Positions 9,173-18,362 of a stretch of 64,000 nt of DNA are shown piece after piece. Each line of letters opens with the position of its first letter. The first letter of the stretch is position 1. Below the pieces are notes generated by a model. That model was given only the letters and a program-made list of their open reading frames with translations, was not told the origin of the DNA and did no database searches. The position numbers and the translations under genes are program-made. The stretch covers positions 28,532 to 92,531 of the forward strand of contig JAHRHA010000025.1 in NCBI GenBank assembly GCA_020027875.1, written 5' to 3'. Source of the stretch: Micromonosporaceae bacterium. GTDB taxonomy: Bacteria > Actinomycetota > Actinomycetes > Mycobacteriales > Micromonosporaceae.

Positions 9173-9368
9173 CGCAGCCTCCTCCCCACCCTCGTGGCCG
9201 GCACCATCCTGCCGGACGCCGCGGTACGCACATTGTCGGGCACCAACCAGCGGTGCCGAAGTATGCCCAACCCACACAGGTTGACCACCGCCAACCGTCC
9301 GTTCGTGGGACACCGCGTGGCGGCCCGGCACGCTACCGTGCGATCGTTCCCGATCGTGAGGAGTGCAG

Positions 9369-10007
9369 ATGCGCCACCTCCTGAGCGTCGGGTTGGCGCT
9401 CGTGCTGACTCCGCTGATCTACATCGCCACAGGGCTCTCGGCCATCAAGTTTGGCGAGGCGAACGAGCTAGGCGACATCGAGATCGTCCCAGCCCTGGTC
9501 GGGCTGTTCGCGGCCTTCGTCGCTGGTGCTCTCTACGCGCTGCTGGTGATGGCGCGCCTCTCGCCGGTCGGCCCCGTCTTCGCGGGCGTGGTGTACCTCG
9601 GCCTGACGCTGTGGGCGTTGCTCGCTCCGAGCGGCTTCCTCAACACGATGCCGGCTCGCCTGTTCGGGGTGGATGACGTGCTCTACGTCCCGGTGGGCTT
9701 CGGTACGGCCCTGCTCGCCGTACCCCTGCTCTTCACGGTGTTCAGCCCACGCCGCTGGCGCCGCAACGCCCAGCCAGGCGCCGTTGCGTACCAGGCCGCG
9801 CCGGCCTACCCGCCAGCACCGGGCTCGGCAGCGCCGAGCTACGACACGTCGCCTTCCTATGAGACTCCGGCGACCCCGGCCCCCACGTACGAGCCCCCGG
9901 TGTACACGCCGGCGCCGCCGGCCGCCCCGACCTATCCGAGCGTCACCGAGCCTGCCCAGGCGACGCCAGCCGACGCCAGCGAAGGCGACGACGCCATTCT
10001 TCGTTGA
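9369..10007 (+). CDS. Four-helix membrane protein with Pro/Tyr-rich tail
   Basis: The protein has 212 residues. The first ~135 contain four hydrophobic segments (LLSVGLALVLTPLIYIATGL; VPALVGLFAAFVAGALYALL; VFAGVVYLGLTLWALL; VLYVPVGFGTALLAVPLLFT). The cytoplasmic tail is rich in Pro, Ala and Tyr (APTYEPPVYTPAPPAAPTY), a low-complexity pattern common in actinobacterial membrane proteins. The ATG at 9369 follows GAGGAG by 5 nt; an upstream in-frame GTG would overlap that site. The function is unknown. Confidence 0.75.
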   Translation: MRHLLSVGLALVLTPLIYIATGLSAIKFGEANELGDIEIVPALVGLFAAFVAGALYALLVMARLSPVGPVFAGVVYLGLTLWALLAPSGFLNTMPARLFGVDDVLYVPVGFGTALLAVPLLFTVFSPRRWRRNAQPGAVAYQAAPAYPPAPGSAAPSYDTSPSYETPATPAPTYEPPVYTPAPPAAPTYPSVTEPAQATPADASEGDDAILR

Positions 10008-10016
10008 TCAAGGGGA

Positions 10017-10050
10017 TAGTCGCGTGATTGGAGATCAAATCGCGCGACTA
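10017..10050 (+). terminator. Stem-loop after membrane protein gene
   Basis: TAGTCGCGTGATT and AATCGCGCGACTA pair over 12 of 13 positions around an 8-nt loop, 10 bp after the stop codon. There is no U-tract, as is usual for actinomycete terminators. Confidence 0.55.
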
Positions 10051-10241
10051 CGCCCTAGATCGACGGAGGGGTTGCTGGGCCGACTATCCTCGCCGGATAC
10101 GCCGCACCCCCACGGCGTCGACGTGCTGGCTTAGGCTGAGCCGAAGCCGCAGGTGTGATCAGCCGGTATCGGACCGATACCCCAGGGCCCGAGAAAACCG
10201 GTCACCGCATCCGCGCGGTGAGACAGCGAGCGGAGAGACGT

Positions 10242-11690
10242 GTGAGCTTCCCCTATTCCCCGACCCAGGCGTACCCCCCGCCCCAGGCGCAACAACCGAC
10301 CCCGGTCGTGATGCCGTCCGGAGCACAACGACCGAGGCTGACCTTCATAGGTACGGGCTACCTCGGGGCGACCTACGCCATCTGTTTCGCGGAGTTGGGC
10401 TATGAGGTCCTCGGCGTCGACGTCGACGAAGCCAAGATCGCCAAGCTGGCCGCGGGCGAGGTCCCGATCCACGAGCCGGGACTTGACGAGCTCCTGCGCC
10501 GCAACCTCGCCGCGGGGCGCCTGCGGTTCTCCACCGACTACCGCGAGGCGGCCGATTTCGGCGACGTGCATTTCATCTGTGTCGGTACGCCGCAGCGCCC
10601 CGACGGCATGAGCGCCGATCTGAGCTACGTGGAGACCGCGGTCACATCGTTGGTGCCTCATCTCACCCGCAAAGCCCTCATCGTCGGCAAGTCGACCGTC
10701 CCGGTCGGCACGGCCGAGTGGGTCGAGCAGCTTGTCGGCAAGCACGCGCCCGCGGAGCTCGGCGTCGAGGTGGCCTGGAGCCCCGAATTCCTCCAGGAGG
10801 GCTTCGCGGTCGAGGACGTCCTGCGCCCCAACCGACTCGTGCTCGGTCTGAAGAGCGCCTGGGCCCACTCGATGCTCTTCGCCGCCCATAAGGGTGTCTT
10901 CGAACTCGCCGTCAACGAGGACCGCGAGGTCCCCGTCGTGGTGACCGACTTCGCCACTGCCGAGCTGGTCAAGGTCGCGGCGAACGCGTTCCTCGCCACC
11001 AAGATCTCCTTCATCAACGCGATGGCCGAGGTCTGCGAAGCCTCTGGCGCAGACGTGAGCCAATTGGCGCGAGCCATCGGCTACGACGACCGGATCGGCA
11101 AGAAATTCCTGCGGGCCGGGGTCGGCTTCGGCGGCGGCTGCCTCCCCAAGGACATCCGTTCGTTCCAGGCTCGGGCTCAGGAACTCGGCGCAGGCGAGGC
11201 CCTACGGTTCCTGCACGAGGTCGACCTCATCAACCAGCGCCGACGCGGGCGCGTGGTCCAGCTCGCCGCCGAGCTGCTCGGCCGCCCGTACGGCCCGGCC
11301 GGTCCTGATCTCAGCGGCATGCGTATCGCCGTCCTGGGAGCGACCTTCAAGCCGAACACCGACGACGTACGCGACTCGCCGGCCATCGCGGTCGCCCGCA
11401 AGTTGGCCCGCACGGGCGCCCAGGTGGGCGTGTACGACCCGCAGGGTATGGAGAACGCGAAGCGGGACCTGCCGGAGGTCTCGTACGCGCAGAGCATGAC
11501 CGACGTCGTGCGCGACGCCGACCTGGTGTGTGTCCTCACGGCGTGGGAAGAGTTCCGCTACGCCGACCCCAACGTCCTCGGCGCGCTTGTCAACGGCAAG
11601 CGCGTCATCGACGGACTCAACTGCCTCGACCAGCCTCTGTGGACCGCGGCCGGCTGGGAGTTCCGTGGCATGGGCCGCCCCAACCCCTAA
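10242..11690 (+). CDS. ugd: UDP-glucose 6-dehydrogenase
   Basis: The enzyme oxidises UDP-glucose to UDP-glucuronate with two NAD+ and supplies uronate for surface polysaccharide. The NAD-binding loop TFIGTGYLGATYAICFAELG is near residue 32. GKSTVPVGTAEWVEQL and the catalytic-Cys block GVGFGGGCLPKDIRSF are present, as is the C-terminal domain with ATFKPNTDDVRDSPA. The GTG at 10242 is preceded by GGAGAG and gives a short Pro/Gln-rich leader before the Rossmann fold. An ATG at 10311 is the alternative start. It stands alone between two membrane-protein genes. Confidence 0.93.
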   Translation: MSFPYSPTQAYPPPQAQQPTPVVMPSGAQRPRLTFIGTGYLGATYAICFAELGYEVLGVDVDEAKIAKLAAGEVPIHEPGLDELLRRNLAAGRLRFSTDYREAADFGDVHFICVGTPQRPDGMSADLSYVETAVTSLVPHLTRKALIVGKSTVPVGTAEWVEQLVGKHAPAELGVEVAWSPEFLQEGFAVEDVLRPNRLVLGLKSAWAHSMLFAAHKGVFELAVNEDREVPVVVTDFATAELVKVAANAFLATKISFINAMAEVCEASGADVSQLARAIGYDDRIGKKFLRAGVGFGGGCLPKDIRSFQARAQELGAGEALRFLHEVDLINQRRRGRVVQLAAELLGRPYGPAGPDLSGMRIAVLGATFKPNTDDVRDSPAIAVARKLARTGAQVGVYDPQGMENAKRDLPEVSYAQSMTDVVRDADLVCVLTAWEEFRYADPNVLGALVNGKRVIDGLNCLDQPLWTAAGWEFRGMGRPNP

Positions 11691-11765
11691 CGCCTCGCCA
11701 CCGCCCCGCTCTCGCCGCCCCCTTTCCCGCCGAGGTCGTAGCATCCCGCGCCCGCACACGGCAGA

Positions 11766-14700
11766 GTGTCTGTCGTGGACACTTACCCGTGCCCGGCCTG
11801 CGGTGGCGTCGCCGACGAGACCGACGGGTGCCGCTCGTGCGGCCGTGCCCATGACCCGGTGGCGGCGACGCTCGCCCGACTCAACCAGGCGGTGGCCGGA
11901 CTCGACGACGAGTCGCGACGACTCGCTGACGATCAGTCCGACCTAAGGGCCCGCCGGATCCGGCTTCAGGCGCAGCGACTCGCGCTGACGAACGCGGTGG
12001 CCCAACGTCTCGCCGATGAGGCCGCTGCGCGAAAGGGAAAGCGTCCCCGCGCCGTGCTGAGCCGGACCGCGATGAGCCGGACCGCGATGAGCCAGACCGC
12101 GATGAGCCAGACGGCGCCGAGCCAGACGGCGCCTACCCAGCGCGGCGAGCACACGCTCGGCACGGCCGGCGGCACCCCGACCGCCACTCAGGCAATCATC
12201 GAGACGCCCATCGGGGCGGAGACCTCGCCTCGGTCGGCGCAGAACACGCTGCTCACGCTCGGCGGCGTGCTGCTGGGCATCGCCGCGATCGTCTTCACTG
12301 GACTCTTCTACACGACCACTCAGACCGGTGGGCGGGCATTCATCCTGGGCATCGCCACCACCCTCTGCCTGGGTGTGCCAGTGCTGTTGGCCCGACGGAC
12401 GCTGACCGCTACGGCGGAGACAATCGCCGGGCTCGGTCTGCTGCTGGTACTGCTGGACGGATACGTCGCATACAGCGCCGATCTCGCGGGTCTGGGCAGT
12501 GTGTCCCCGCCCCTCTTCGCCGCCGTTCTGTTCGCTCTGGTCACTGTCGTCGCCGCCGCGTACAGGTTGGCGACCCATCTGCGCGCGCCTCAGTTCGCGG
12601 CACTGCTCGCCGTTCAGCCACTGTTGCCGCTGATAGGCCTCCATGTCGGGCTCGGCCGCAACGGCTTCGCGACCATCTTCGCCGTGGTCGCCGCGCAGAA
12701 TCTCGGCGCCGTGGCCATGCTGAGCCGCGGCGACAGGATCAGCGCGAGGGCGGGACCGCAGCGTCGGCGCCCTGGCCGGCCCCGCATGCTGCGCGAGCTG
12801 GCCTGGCTCCTGTTCGGCGTGGCGATGACGATGTCGGCGGGGTTGGCCGTGGCGGGACTCGTCCGGGCCGACACCGTGGCCGAGGCGGTCGAGACATCGC
12901 TCGTGCTCCTGCTCGCAGCCGCGGTGGGCATCGCAGCAGGCCAGCTCGCCGGTCGGGATACGCTGCGCCACGTCGCAACGGGTGCGGCGGCGCTGACCAT
13001 TATCGCCGCGGTGAGCCGGGTCAACGCCCTGGCGCTGCCGCAGTACACGCTCGTGCTGACCACGGCGACGGCCGCCGGCATCGCGGTCGCGGCTGGTTTC
13101 CTTCCCGCCGATGCGCGCCGAGGTCCGCAGATGGGGAGCCTGATCGGCGCGGCGCTGGCCGCGCTGGTGGTCACCGTCAGCGCGTCGAGCACCACGGCGG
13201 CGACGGTTCGTGCGGCGATCACGCCGTCGGTGTGGGCGGCAGACCTCGCCGGGTACGCCGAACGGGTGCACACGACGAGCTGGCAGGTGCCCGCGTCGGC
13301 GGTCCTCCTGGCCGTGCTCGCGGTCGCGGCGGCGCCGCCCCGATGGCGCATTGACGCGGCGGTCGTCGGCGGGTTTCTGGTCGTGCTCGCCGCACCTGGG
13401 ACGGGCAGCATCGCCTGGTGGGTGGTGCCGCTGCTCGGCGTCGTCGCGTCGTCGGCTTCGACGATGACGGCCTTGTTCGCCCCGGAAGGGCGAAGCGGGC
13501 TCATCCGGTCCGGGTCGGGCGCATTACTTGGGCTCTATGCCGTCGCCACGAGCCTTGCCCGACCTGAGCTGACCGCCGCGGTATGCGCGATCCTTGCCCT
13601 GGTGGCTGCCGCGACGGCGGTCAGCGCCGCGGGCTGGCCCGACCGCTTCGGCCCGTACGCCGATCGGGTGGCGGATTCGGCCGGCGGCGCGGCGGCTTTC
13701 ACATTTCCGATCGCGGTCGGCACATACGCCTGGCTCGGGGGCGCGGCGCCTGGCGTACTGCTGCCCGTGACCATGCTGGCCACGGCGGTCGGTGTGCTTG
13801 CGGCGGCCCTGTCGCAGGTGGCCGCACCGATGCCCGGGACGGGCAGTGCGGGCGGTGCCTTGGCCGCGACCGCCGGCTGCCTAGTGCTGAGTATCCAGAT
13901 CGACGGCACGACGCCGGGGGACATCGGCGTCGCCGTGCTCCTGCTGGTTGCCGCGGCCGCCACCGCCGCGTCGCGAGCGTTCGAGGTCTCCGCGGGCGCA
14001 CTCGTCGAGGCGGTGTCCTCCGTCCCGGCCGCGGTCGGGGCCCTCGAGGACGCGATCGGTGGCACGATCGGCCGCGGGGCTGACATCCCGGACCGGCCAC
14101 GGCGGCGCAGCCAACTCCTACGGGCCGATGGAATCACCGTTGGTGCGGCGCTCGCCACGGCGGCTCTGATCTTCGCGATGGCCCGCCTGTTCGCCGTGGC
14201 CGTACCCGGCGTCGGCCTGGTCACAACGACGGCGATGGTCTTCGCGGTATCCCTCGGCGTCCTTGCTCTGCCTGAGGCTTGGCGCCGCGGGCCCCGCCTG
14301 GGCGGCGTCGCGGTCGGCGGCATGATCGGCGCTCTGACCGCCGGCATCGCCATAGCCGAGGCCGTACGGGTAATCGCAGCCAGCACACCGTTCTGGGCGG
14401 CCGATCTCGCCGCGTGGCATGACCGTGCCTCGGGATGGGCGCCGTTCGGCTGGCAGGTGCCGGCCAGCCTCCTGCTGGCCGCGGCCGCAGCGGCCGCGCT
14501 CCTGCCCGCTCCGGTCGGCGGCGACGTCGGGTTCGTGACGCTCTCGCTGGCTGGGCTCGCTGCCCCGGCCGCGCTGGGCCTGGCCTGGTGGAGCCCGATC
14601 GCGATCGCCGGATCCCTCGCCTTCGCCGCCGGCGTGGGCGCGGCTCTGGTCGGACCCGACGATGCCGAGGATGTCCCGGGGCGTCGGCTCGGCCTTGCGG

Positions 14701-16649
14701 CCCTGCTGGGTCTCTACGCCACAGCCGCCGCGGCGGGGACGTACGGGTCGACGGTGATGGCGCTGAGCGGCGTCGTTTTCGCCGGCGTGATGGTCGCCGG
14801 GATCGCCCAGGCACGAACGGTCGTGCCTCCCGTCGTGCCGGGCGTCGCCGGGGCGGCCGCGCTGATCGCTGCCCCCGGCGCTGCCGCCACGATCGCGGTG
14901 GCGAGTGGGGCGACGCGAACCGGCGTACTCGGCGCCGCACTCGCGCTGGCCGCATTTGGCGTGCTGATCGTCGGCGCCCTCCGGTTGGCCCGGATGCGGT
15001 GGGGTGGGTATCCCGCCTTCGGCGTTGGCACCGCCGCCCTCGTCGTAGCGCTGGCATCGCTGCCCGACCTTCGTGAGGCGCAAGTCTGGGCCGCCGCCGC
15101 CGCCCTCGTGGCGGTATCCGCGGCCGCAACGCTTCGTACCTTCGCCGGAGGCGATCAACGCAGCATCGTCGCCGGAGGCGATCAACGCAGCATCGTCGCC
15201 GGAGGCGATCAACACGGCATCGTCGCCGGAGGCGATCAACACGGCATCGTCGCCGGAGGCGATCAACGCGGCATTGCCGACGAACGTGCTGCGACCACCG
15301 TGATCGTGGCGACCGCCGGACCAGCCGCCTTGCTCGCCGCCGTAGCCAGCGCACCGGCGTGGTTCACCGCCGTGGTCGGGCCGTACCGAACTCTCCGCCA
15401 GATCTGGCAGGGGTACGCCATCGCGCCGATCCCCGACGGTGCCGGGCCGGCCACGGTGACCCTCGCGCTACTCGCGGCCGTCGCGGCCACGACCGCGCTC
15501 ACCCTGGGGGGTCGGGGCTACCTGCTCGCCGCAATCCTTCCGCCACTCGCCGCCCTCGCTCTGGTCGCGCCGACGGCGATCGGCGCACCGCGAGCTAGCG
15601 CCCCGTGGGTCGCGCTGGGCGTCGCCCTCACCACCGGTCTCGGCGCCGCGCTCGCTCCCCCGACGGCGCCGTCGGCGACCCGGCTGCTGCGCGGCACCGC
15701 CGGCATCATCTGCGCGGTCACCGGTGGGGCCGGGCTCGCAGGCACCCTGGCTACCCGCGCCGACACATTGACGGCGCTGGGCATCCTCGTCGGCGCCGCC
15801 GCGGTCGCAGCCTGGCTCGGCCGGGACGCCGCCATCCGGATGGTCGCGTGGATCGTCGCGGCCGCAGCCGGCTTCGCCCTGCCCGTCACGGCGCTCGCGG
15901 CCGCAGACCACCCGCTGCGGCCGGGCGCGTTCGGCGTGCTCGGCGTCTGTGGCCTGCTGATCGTCGTGGCCTGGGCGCTCGCCCGCTCCGCCATCCGACG
16001 TGCGGAGGCCGCTGCGGTGGAGCTGTGCGCATCCTTGGGCGCCGCGTTCGCACTGCTGCTGGCGTTGGGCTCGGCGCGTCACGCGGCGGCGGTCCTGACC
16101 ATCTGGGGCCTGTTGCTCGGCGGCGCGGCGCTCCGCCGCGACCGTCCGGCGGCCCGCCGTCAGTGGCTCGTTCGCGCGGCCCTCGCGGCCGAGGTCGGGG
16201 CCTGTTGGCTGCTGCTCTACTCGGTCGAGGTGGGGTTGGCCGAGGCGTACACGCTGCCATTCGCCTTAGTCGCTCTCCTCGGCGGCGCGCTTGAGCTACG
16301 CCGACGGCCGGAACTGTCGTCGTGGATCGCCTATGGTCCGGCCCTGGCGGGCGGCTTCCTGCCCAGTCTGGCGTTGGTTCTCGTCGGCGACCGCGTCGTG
16401 TGGCGGTGGGTGGCTCTCTTTGCCGCCGCGATCGTCACGGTCATCATGGGCTCGTGGCGACGCCGGCACGCGCCCGTGGTGACCGGTGGCTCCGTCGCGG
16501 TGATCGTCGCCGTGACGGAGATGATCCGGCTGTTGATCCAAGGGGCGATCGCGGGTGCGGTGCTGGTCGCCGTGGCGGGTGTGGTGCTGATCGTGTTCGG
16601 CGGCGTGTCGGAGAAACGCCTGCGCGGAGCGCTTCGCCGGATGTCCTGA
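11766..16649 (+). CDS. Giant membrane protein with zinc-ribbon start (SCO7613 C-terminal-domain type)
   Basis: The protein has 1627 residues. The N-terminus is a zinc ribbon (CPACGGVADETDGCRSCG), then a short coiled-coil-like helix (LDDESRRLADDQSDLRARR) and a Ser/Thr/Ala repeat. The remainder is dozens of Ala/Val/Leu/Gly membrane helices in a roughly repeated arrangement; WAADLAGYAERV near residue 490 and WAADLAAWHDRA near residue 880 look like internal duplicates. This matches the actinobacterial SCO7613 C-terminal-domain membrane proteins, whose function is unknown. The start may be the GTG at 11766 or 11775. Two minisatellites lie inside the coding frame. Confidence 0.82.
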   Translation: MSVVDTYPCPACGGVADETDGCRSCGRAHDPVAATLARLNQAVAGLDDESRRLADDQSDLRARRIRLQAQRLALTNAVAQRLADEAAARKGKRPRAVLSRTAMSRTAMSQTAMSQTAPSQTAPTQRGEHTLGTAGGTPTATQAIIETPIGAETSPRSAQNTLLTLGGVLLGIAAIVFTGLFYTTTQTGGRAFILGIATTLCLGVPVLLARRTLTATAETIAGLGLLLVLLDGYVAYSADLAGLGSVSPPLFAAVLFALVTVVAAAYRLATHLRAPQFAALLAVQPLLPLIGLHVGLGRNGFATIFAVVAAQNLGAVAMLSRGDRISARAGPQRRRPGRPRMLRELAWLLFGVAMTMSAGLAVAGLVRADTVAEAVETSLVLLLAAAVGIAAGQLAGRDTLRHVATGAAALTIIAAVSRVNALALPQYTLVLTTATAAGIAVAAGFLPADARRGPQMGSLIGAALAALVVTVSASSTTAATVRAAITPSVWAADLAGYAERVHTTSWQVPASAVLLAVLAVAAAPPRWRIDAAVVGGFLVVLAAPGTGSIAWWVVPLLGVVASSASTMTALFAPEGRSGLIRSGSGALLGLYAVATSLARPELTAAVCAILALVAAATAVSAAGWPDRFGPYADRVADSAGGAAAFTFPIAVGTYAWLGGAAPGVLLPVTMLATAVGVLAAALSQVAAPMPGTGSAGGALAATAGCLVLSIQIDGTTPGDIGVAVLLLVAAAATAASRAFEVSAGALVEAVSSVPAAVGALEDAIGGTIGRGADIPDRPRRRSQLLRADGITVGAALATAALIFAMARLFAVAVPGVGLVTTTAMVFAVSLGVLALPEAWRRGPRLGGVAVGGMIGALTAGIAIAEAVRVIAASTPFWAADLAAWHDRASGWAPFGWQVPASLLLAAAAAAALLPAPVGGDVGFVTLSLAGLAAPAALGLAWWSPIAIAGSLAFAAGVGAALVGPDDAEDVPGRRLGLAALLGLYATAAAAGTYGSTVMALSGVVFAGVMVAGIAQARTVVPPVVPGVAGAAALIAAPGAAATIAVASGATRTGVLGAALALAAFGVLIVGALRLARMRWGGYPAFGVGTAALVVALASLPDLREAQVWAAAAALVAVSAAATLRTFAGGDQRSIVAGGDQRSIVAGGDQHGIVAGGDQHGIVAGGDQRGIADERAATTVIVATAGPAALLAAVASAPAWFTAVVGPYRTLRQIWQGYAIAPIPDGAGPATVTLALLAAVAATTALTLGGRGYLLAAILPPLAALALVAPTAIGAPRASAPWVALGVALTTGLGAALAPPTAPSATRLLRGTAGIICAVTGGAGLAGTLATRADTLTALGILVGAAAVAAWLGRDAAIRMVAWIVAAAAGFALPVTALAAADHPLRPGAFGVLGVCGLLIVVAWALARSAIRRAEAAAVELCASLGAAFALLLALGSARHAAAVLTIWGLLLGGAALRRDRPAARRQWLVRAALAAEVGACWLLLYSVEVGLAEAYTLPFALVALLGGALELRRRPELSSWIAYGPALAGGFLPSLALVLVGDRVVWRWVALFAAAIVTVIMGSWRRRHAPVVTGGSVAVIVAVTEMIRLLIQGAIAGAVLVAVAGVVLIVFGGVSEKRLRGALRRMS
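12059..12133. repeat. 15-bp in-frame tandem repeat (five copies)
   Basis: Five copies of a 15-bp unit encode SRTAM, SRTAM, SQTAM, SQTAP and SQTAP in the hydrophilic linker between the zinc ribbon and the first membrane helix. Confidence 0.85.
15144..15278. repeat. 27-bp in-frame tandem repeat (five copies), shared with the array at 49.7 kb
   Basis: Five 27-bp units beginning GCCGGAGGCGATCAAC encode AGGDQRSIV, twice with HG in place of RS. The array is in frame and lies in a loop between membrane helices. The same unit and the same left edge recur at 49714, read there in a different frame. Confidence 0.9.
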
Positions 16650-16708
16650 TCAGTGCCCCGCCTGGCCTGAGAGCGACCACGTTCACCGGTCACCTAGGCT
16701 GGCGGGTG

Positions 16709-17866
16709 ATGGATTCCCGGACCGGTCTACCAATCGTCGGCATGGTGGGGGGCGGCCAGCTCGCCCGGATGACCCACCAGGCCGCGATCGCCCTTGGACA
16801 GTCGCTGCGGGTGCTCGCCGCCTCCCCCGACGATGGTGCCGCGCTCGTCGTCGCGGACACGGTGATCGGCGACCACACCGACCTCGAGGCCCTGCGGGGG
16901 TTCGCCAAGGGCTGCGACGTCGTCACGTTCGACCACGAACACGTTCCCAGTGACCACATCCGGACGCTCGCCGCCGAGGGTGTGACGGTGCGCCCAAGCG
17001 CGGACACGTTGCAGCACGCCCACGACAAGCGGGCCATGCGCTACAAGCTCACCGCGCTCGGTGTGCCGGTGCCCACATGGCGCGCGGTGACGAGCCAAGC
17101 TGAGGTCGCTGACTTCGCGTCCGCGCTCGGTGGTGGCCCGATCGTCGCTAAGGCCACGACCGGAGGCTACGACGGGCGCGGCGTGTGGATCCTCGACGAC
17201 CCATCCGACGTACAGCGACTTCTCGCCGAGGGTATCGAGCTGATTGTCGAGGAGAAGGTACGGCTGCGCCGTGAACTGGCCGCGGTGGTGGCCCGCTCGC
17301 CGTGGGGTCAGGTCGCGGCGTACCCGGTCGTGGAAACGGTTCAGCGCGACGGCATATGCATCGAGGTGCTCGCCCCAGCCCCCGGGCTGACCGTCGATGC
17401 GGCCGTACAGGCCCAACAGCTGGCCATCCGCATCGCGACCGAACTCGAGGTCGTGGGCGTGCTGGCGGTCGAGTTGTTCGAAGTGGACGGTGGCGGCCTG
17501 GTCGTCAACGAGCTCGCCATGCGGCCACACAACTCGGCACATTGGACGATAGAGGGTGCGCGCACGTCACAGTTCGAACAGCACCTGCGGGCTGTTCTCG
17601 ACTACCCGCTGGGTGAAACCTCGCTGACAGCGCCCGCGGTGGTGATGGCCAACGTCCTCGGTGGACCGTCCGGTGGGATGGGGATTGACGAGCGGGTGCA
17701 CCATCTGTTCGCGTCCGACCCCGGCGTGCGGGTGCATCTCTATGGCAAGCAGGTAAGGCCGGGTCGCAAGATCGGACACGTCACGGTGCTGGGCGAAGAC
17801 ATGCGATTCTTGCGGGCGCGGGCCGCCCGCGCGGCGCGGTGGCTGAGGGAGGGTGTCGGTGACTGA
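16709..17866 (+). CDS. purK: 5-(carboxyamino)imidazole ribonucleotide synthase
   Basis: This ATP-grasp enzyme of purine synthesis carboxylates AIR with bicarbonate and ATP. The N-terminal loop [34 protein letters not shown], the ATP-grasp core [15 protein letters not shown], and the metal-site block [19 protein letters not shown] all match the family, as does the length of 385 residues. The ATG at 16709 is used; an adjacent in-frame GTG at 16706 is equivalent. Its 3' end overlaps purE, so the two are translationally coupled. Confidence 0.95.
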   Translation: MDSRTGLPIVGMVGGGQLARMTHQAAIALGQSLRVLAASPDDGAALVVADTVIGDHTDLEALRGFAKGCDVVTFDHEHVPSDHIRTLAAEGVTVRPSADTLQHAHDKRAMRYKLTALGVPVPTWRAVTSQAEVADFASALGGGPIVAKATTGGYDGRGVWILDDPSDVQRLLAEGIELIVEEKVRLRRELAAVVARSPWGQVAAYPVVETVQRDGICIEVLAPAPGLTVDAAVQAQQLAIRIATELEVVGVLAVELFEVDGGGLVVNELAMRPHNSAHWTIEGARTSQFEQHLRAVLDYPLGETSLTAPAVVMANVLGGPSGGMGIDERVHHLFASDPGVRVHLYGKQVRPGRKIGHVTVLGEDMRFLRARAARAARWLREGVGD

Positions 17867-18359
17867 CATCGCGCCGGTCGTCGGAGTCATCATGGGCAGC
17901 GACTCCGACTGGCCGACCATGCGCGCGGCAACCGAGGCACTCGCCGAGTTCGACGTCGCCCACGAGGTCCGAGTGCTGTCCGCGCACCGCACCCCGGAGG
18001 CCATGTTGGCCTACGCCCGCGGCGCGGCCGATAGTGGCCTACGCGTCATCATCGCCGGCGCGGGCGGCGCGGCACACCTGCCCGGCATGGTGGCGAGCGC
18101 CACTCCATTGCCAGTGATCGGCGTGCCCGTACCGCTGCGGTATCTGGACGGGATGGACTCGCTGCTCTCGATCGTGCAGATGCCGGCGGGCGTTCCCGTC
18201 GCGACGGTCTCCATCGGCGGAGCCCGCAACGCTGGCCTTCTCGCGGTCCGTATCCTCGCCGCCACCGACGCTTCGCTGCGGCAGCGGATGGCAGCGTTCC
18301 AGGATGGCCTGCGCGCACTGGTTGAGAAGAAGGATGCCGCGCTGCGCGCCGAGCAATGA
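17859..18359 (+). CDS. purE: 5-(carboxyamino)imidazole ribonucleotide mutase
   Basis: PurE moves the carboxylate of N5-CAIR to carbon 4, the step after Pur[17 protein letters not shown], the catalytic [11 protein letters not shown]is motif and [14 protein letters not shown] are all intact, and the length is standard at about 166 residues. The GTG at 17859 sits 6 nt after GAGGGAGG. A GTG two codons earlier lies directly on that ribosome site and is less likely. It overlaps the purK stop by 8 bp. Confidence 0.95.
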   Translation: MTDIAPVVGVIMGSDSDWPTMRAATEALAEFDVAHEVRVLSAHRTPEAMLAYARGAADSGLRVIIAGAGGAAHLPGMVASATPLPVIGVPVPLRYLDGMDSLLSIVQMPAGVPVATVSIGGARNAGLLAVRILAATDASLRQRMAAFQDGLRALVEKKDAALRAEQ

Positions 18360-18362
18360 GTG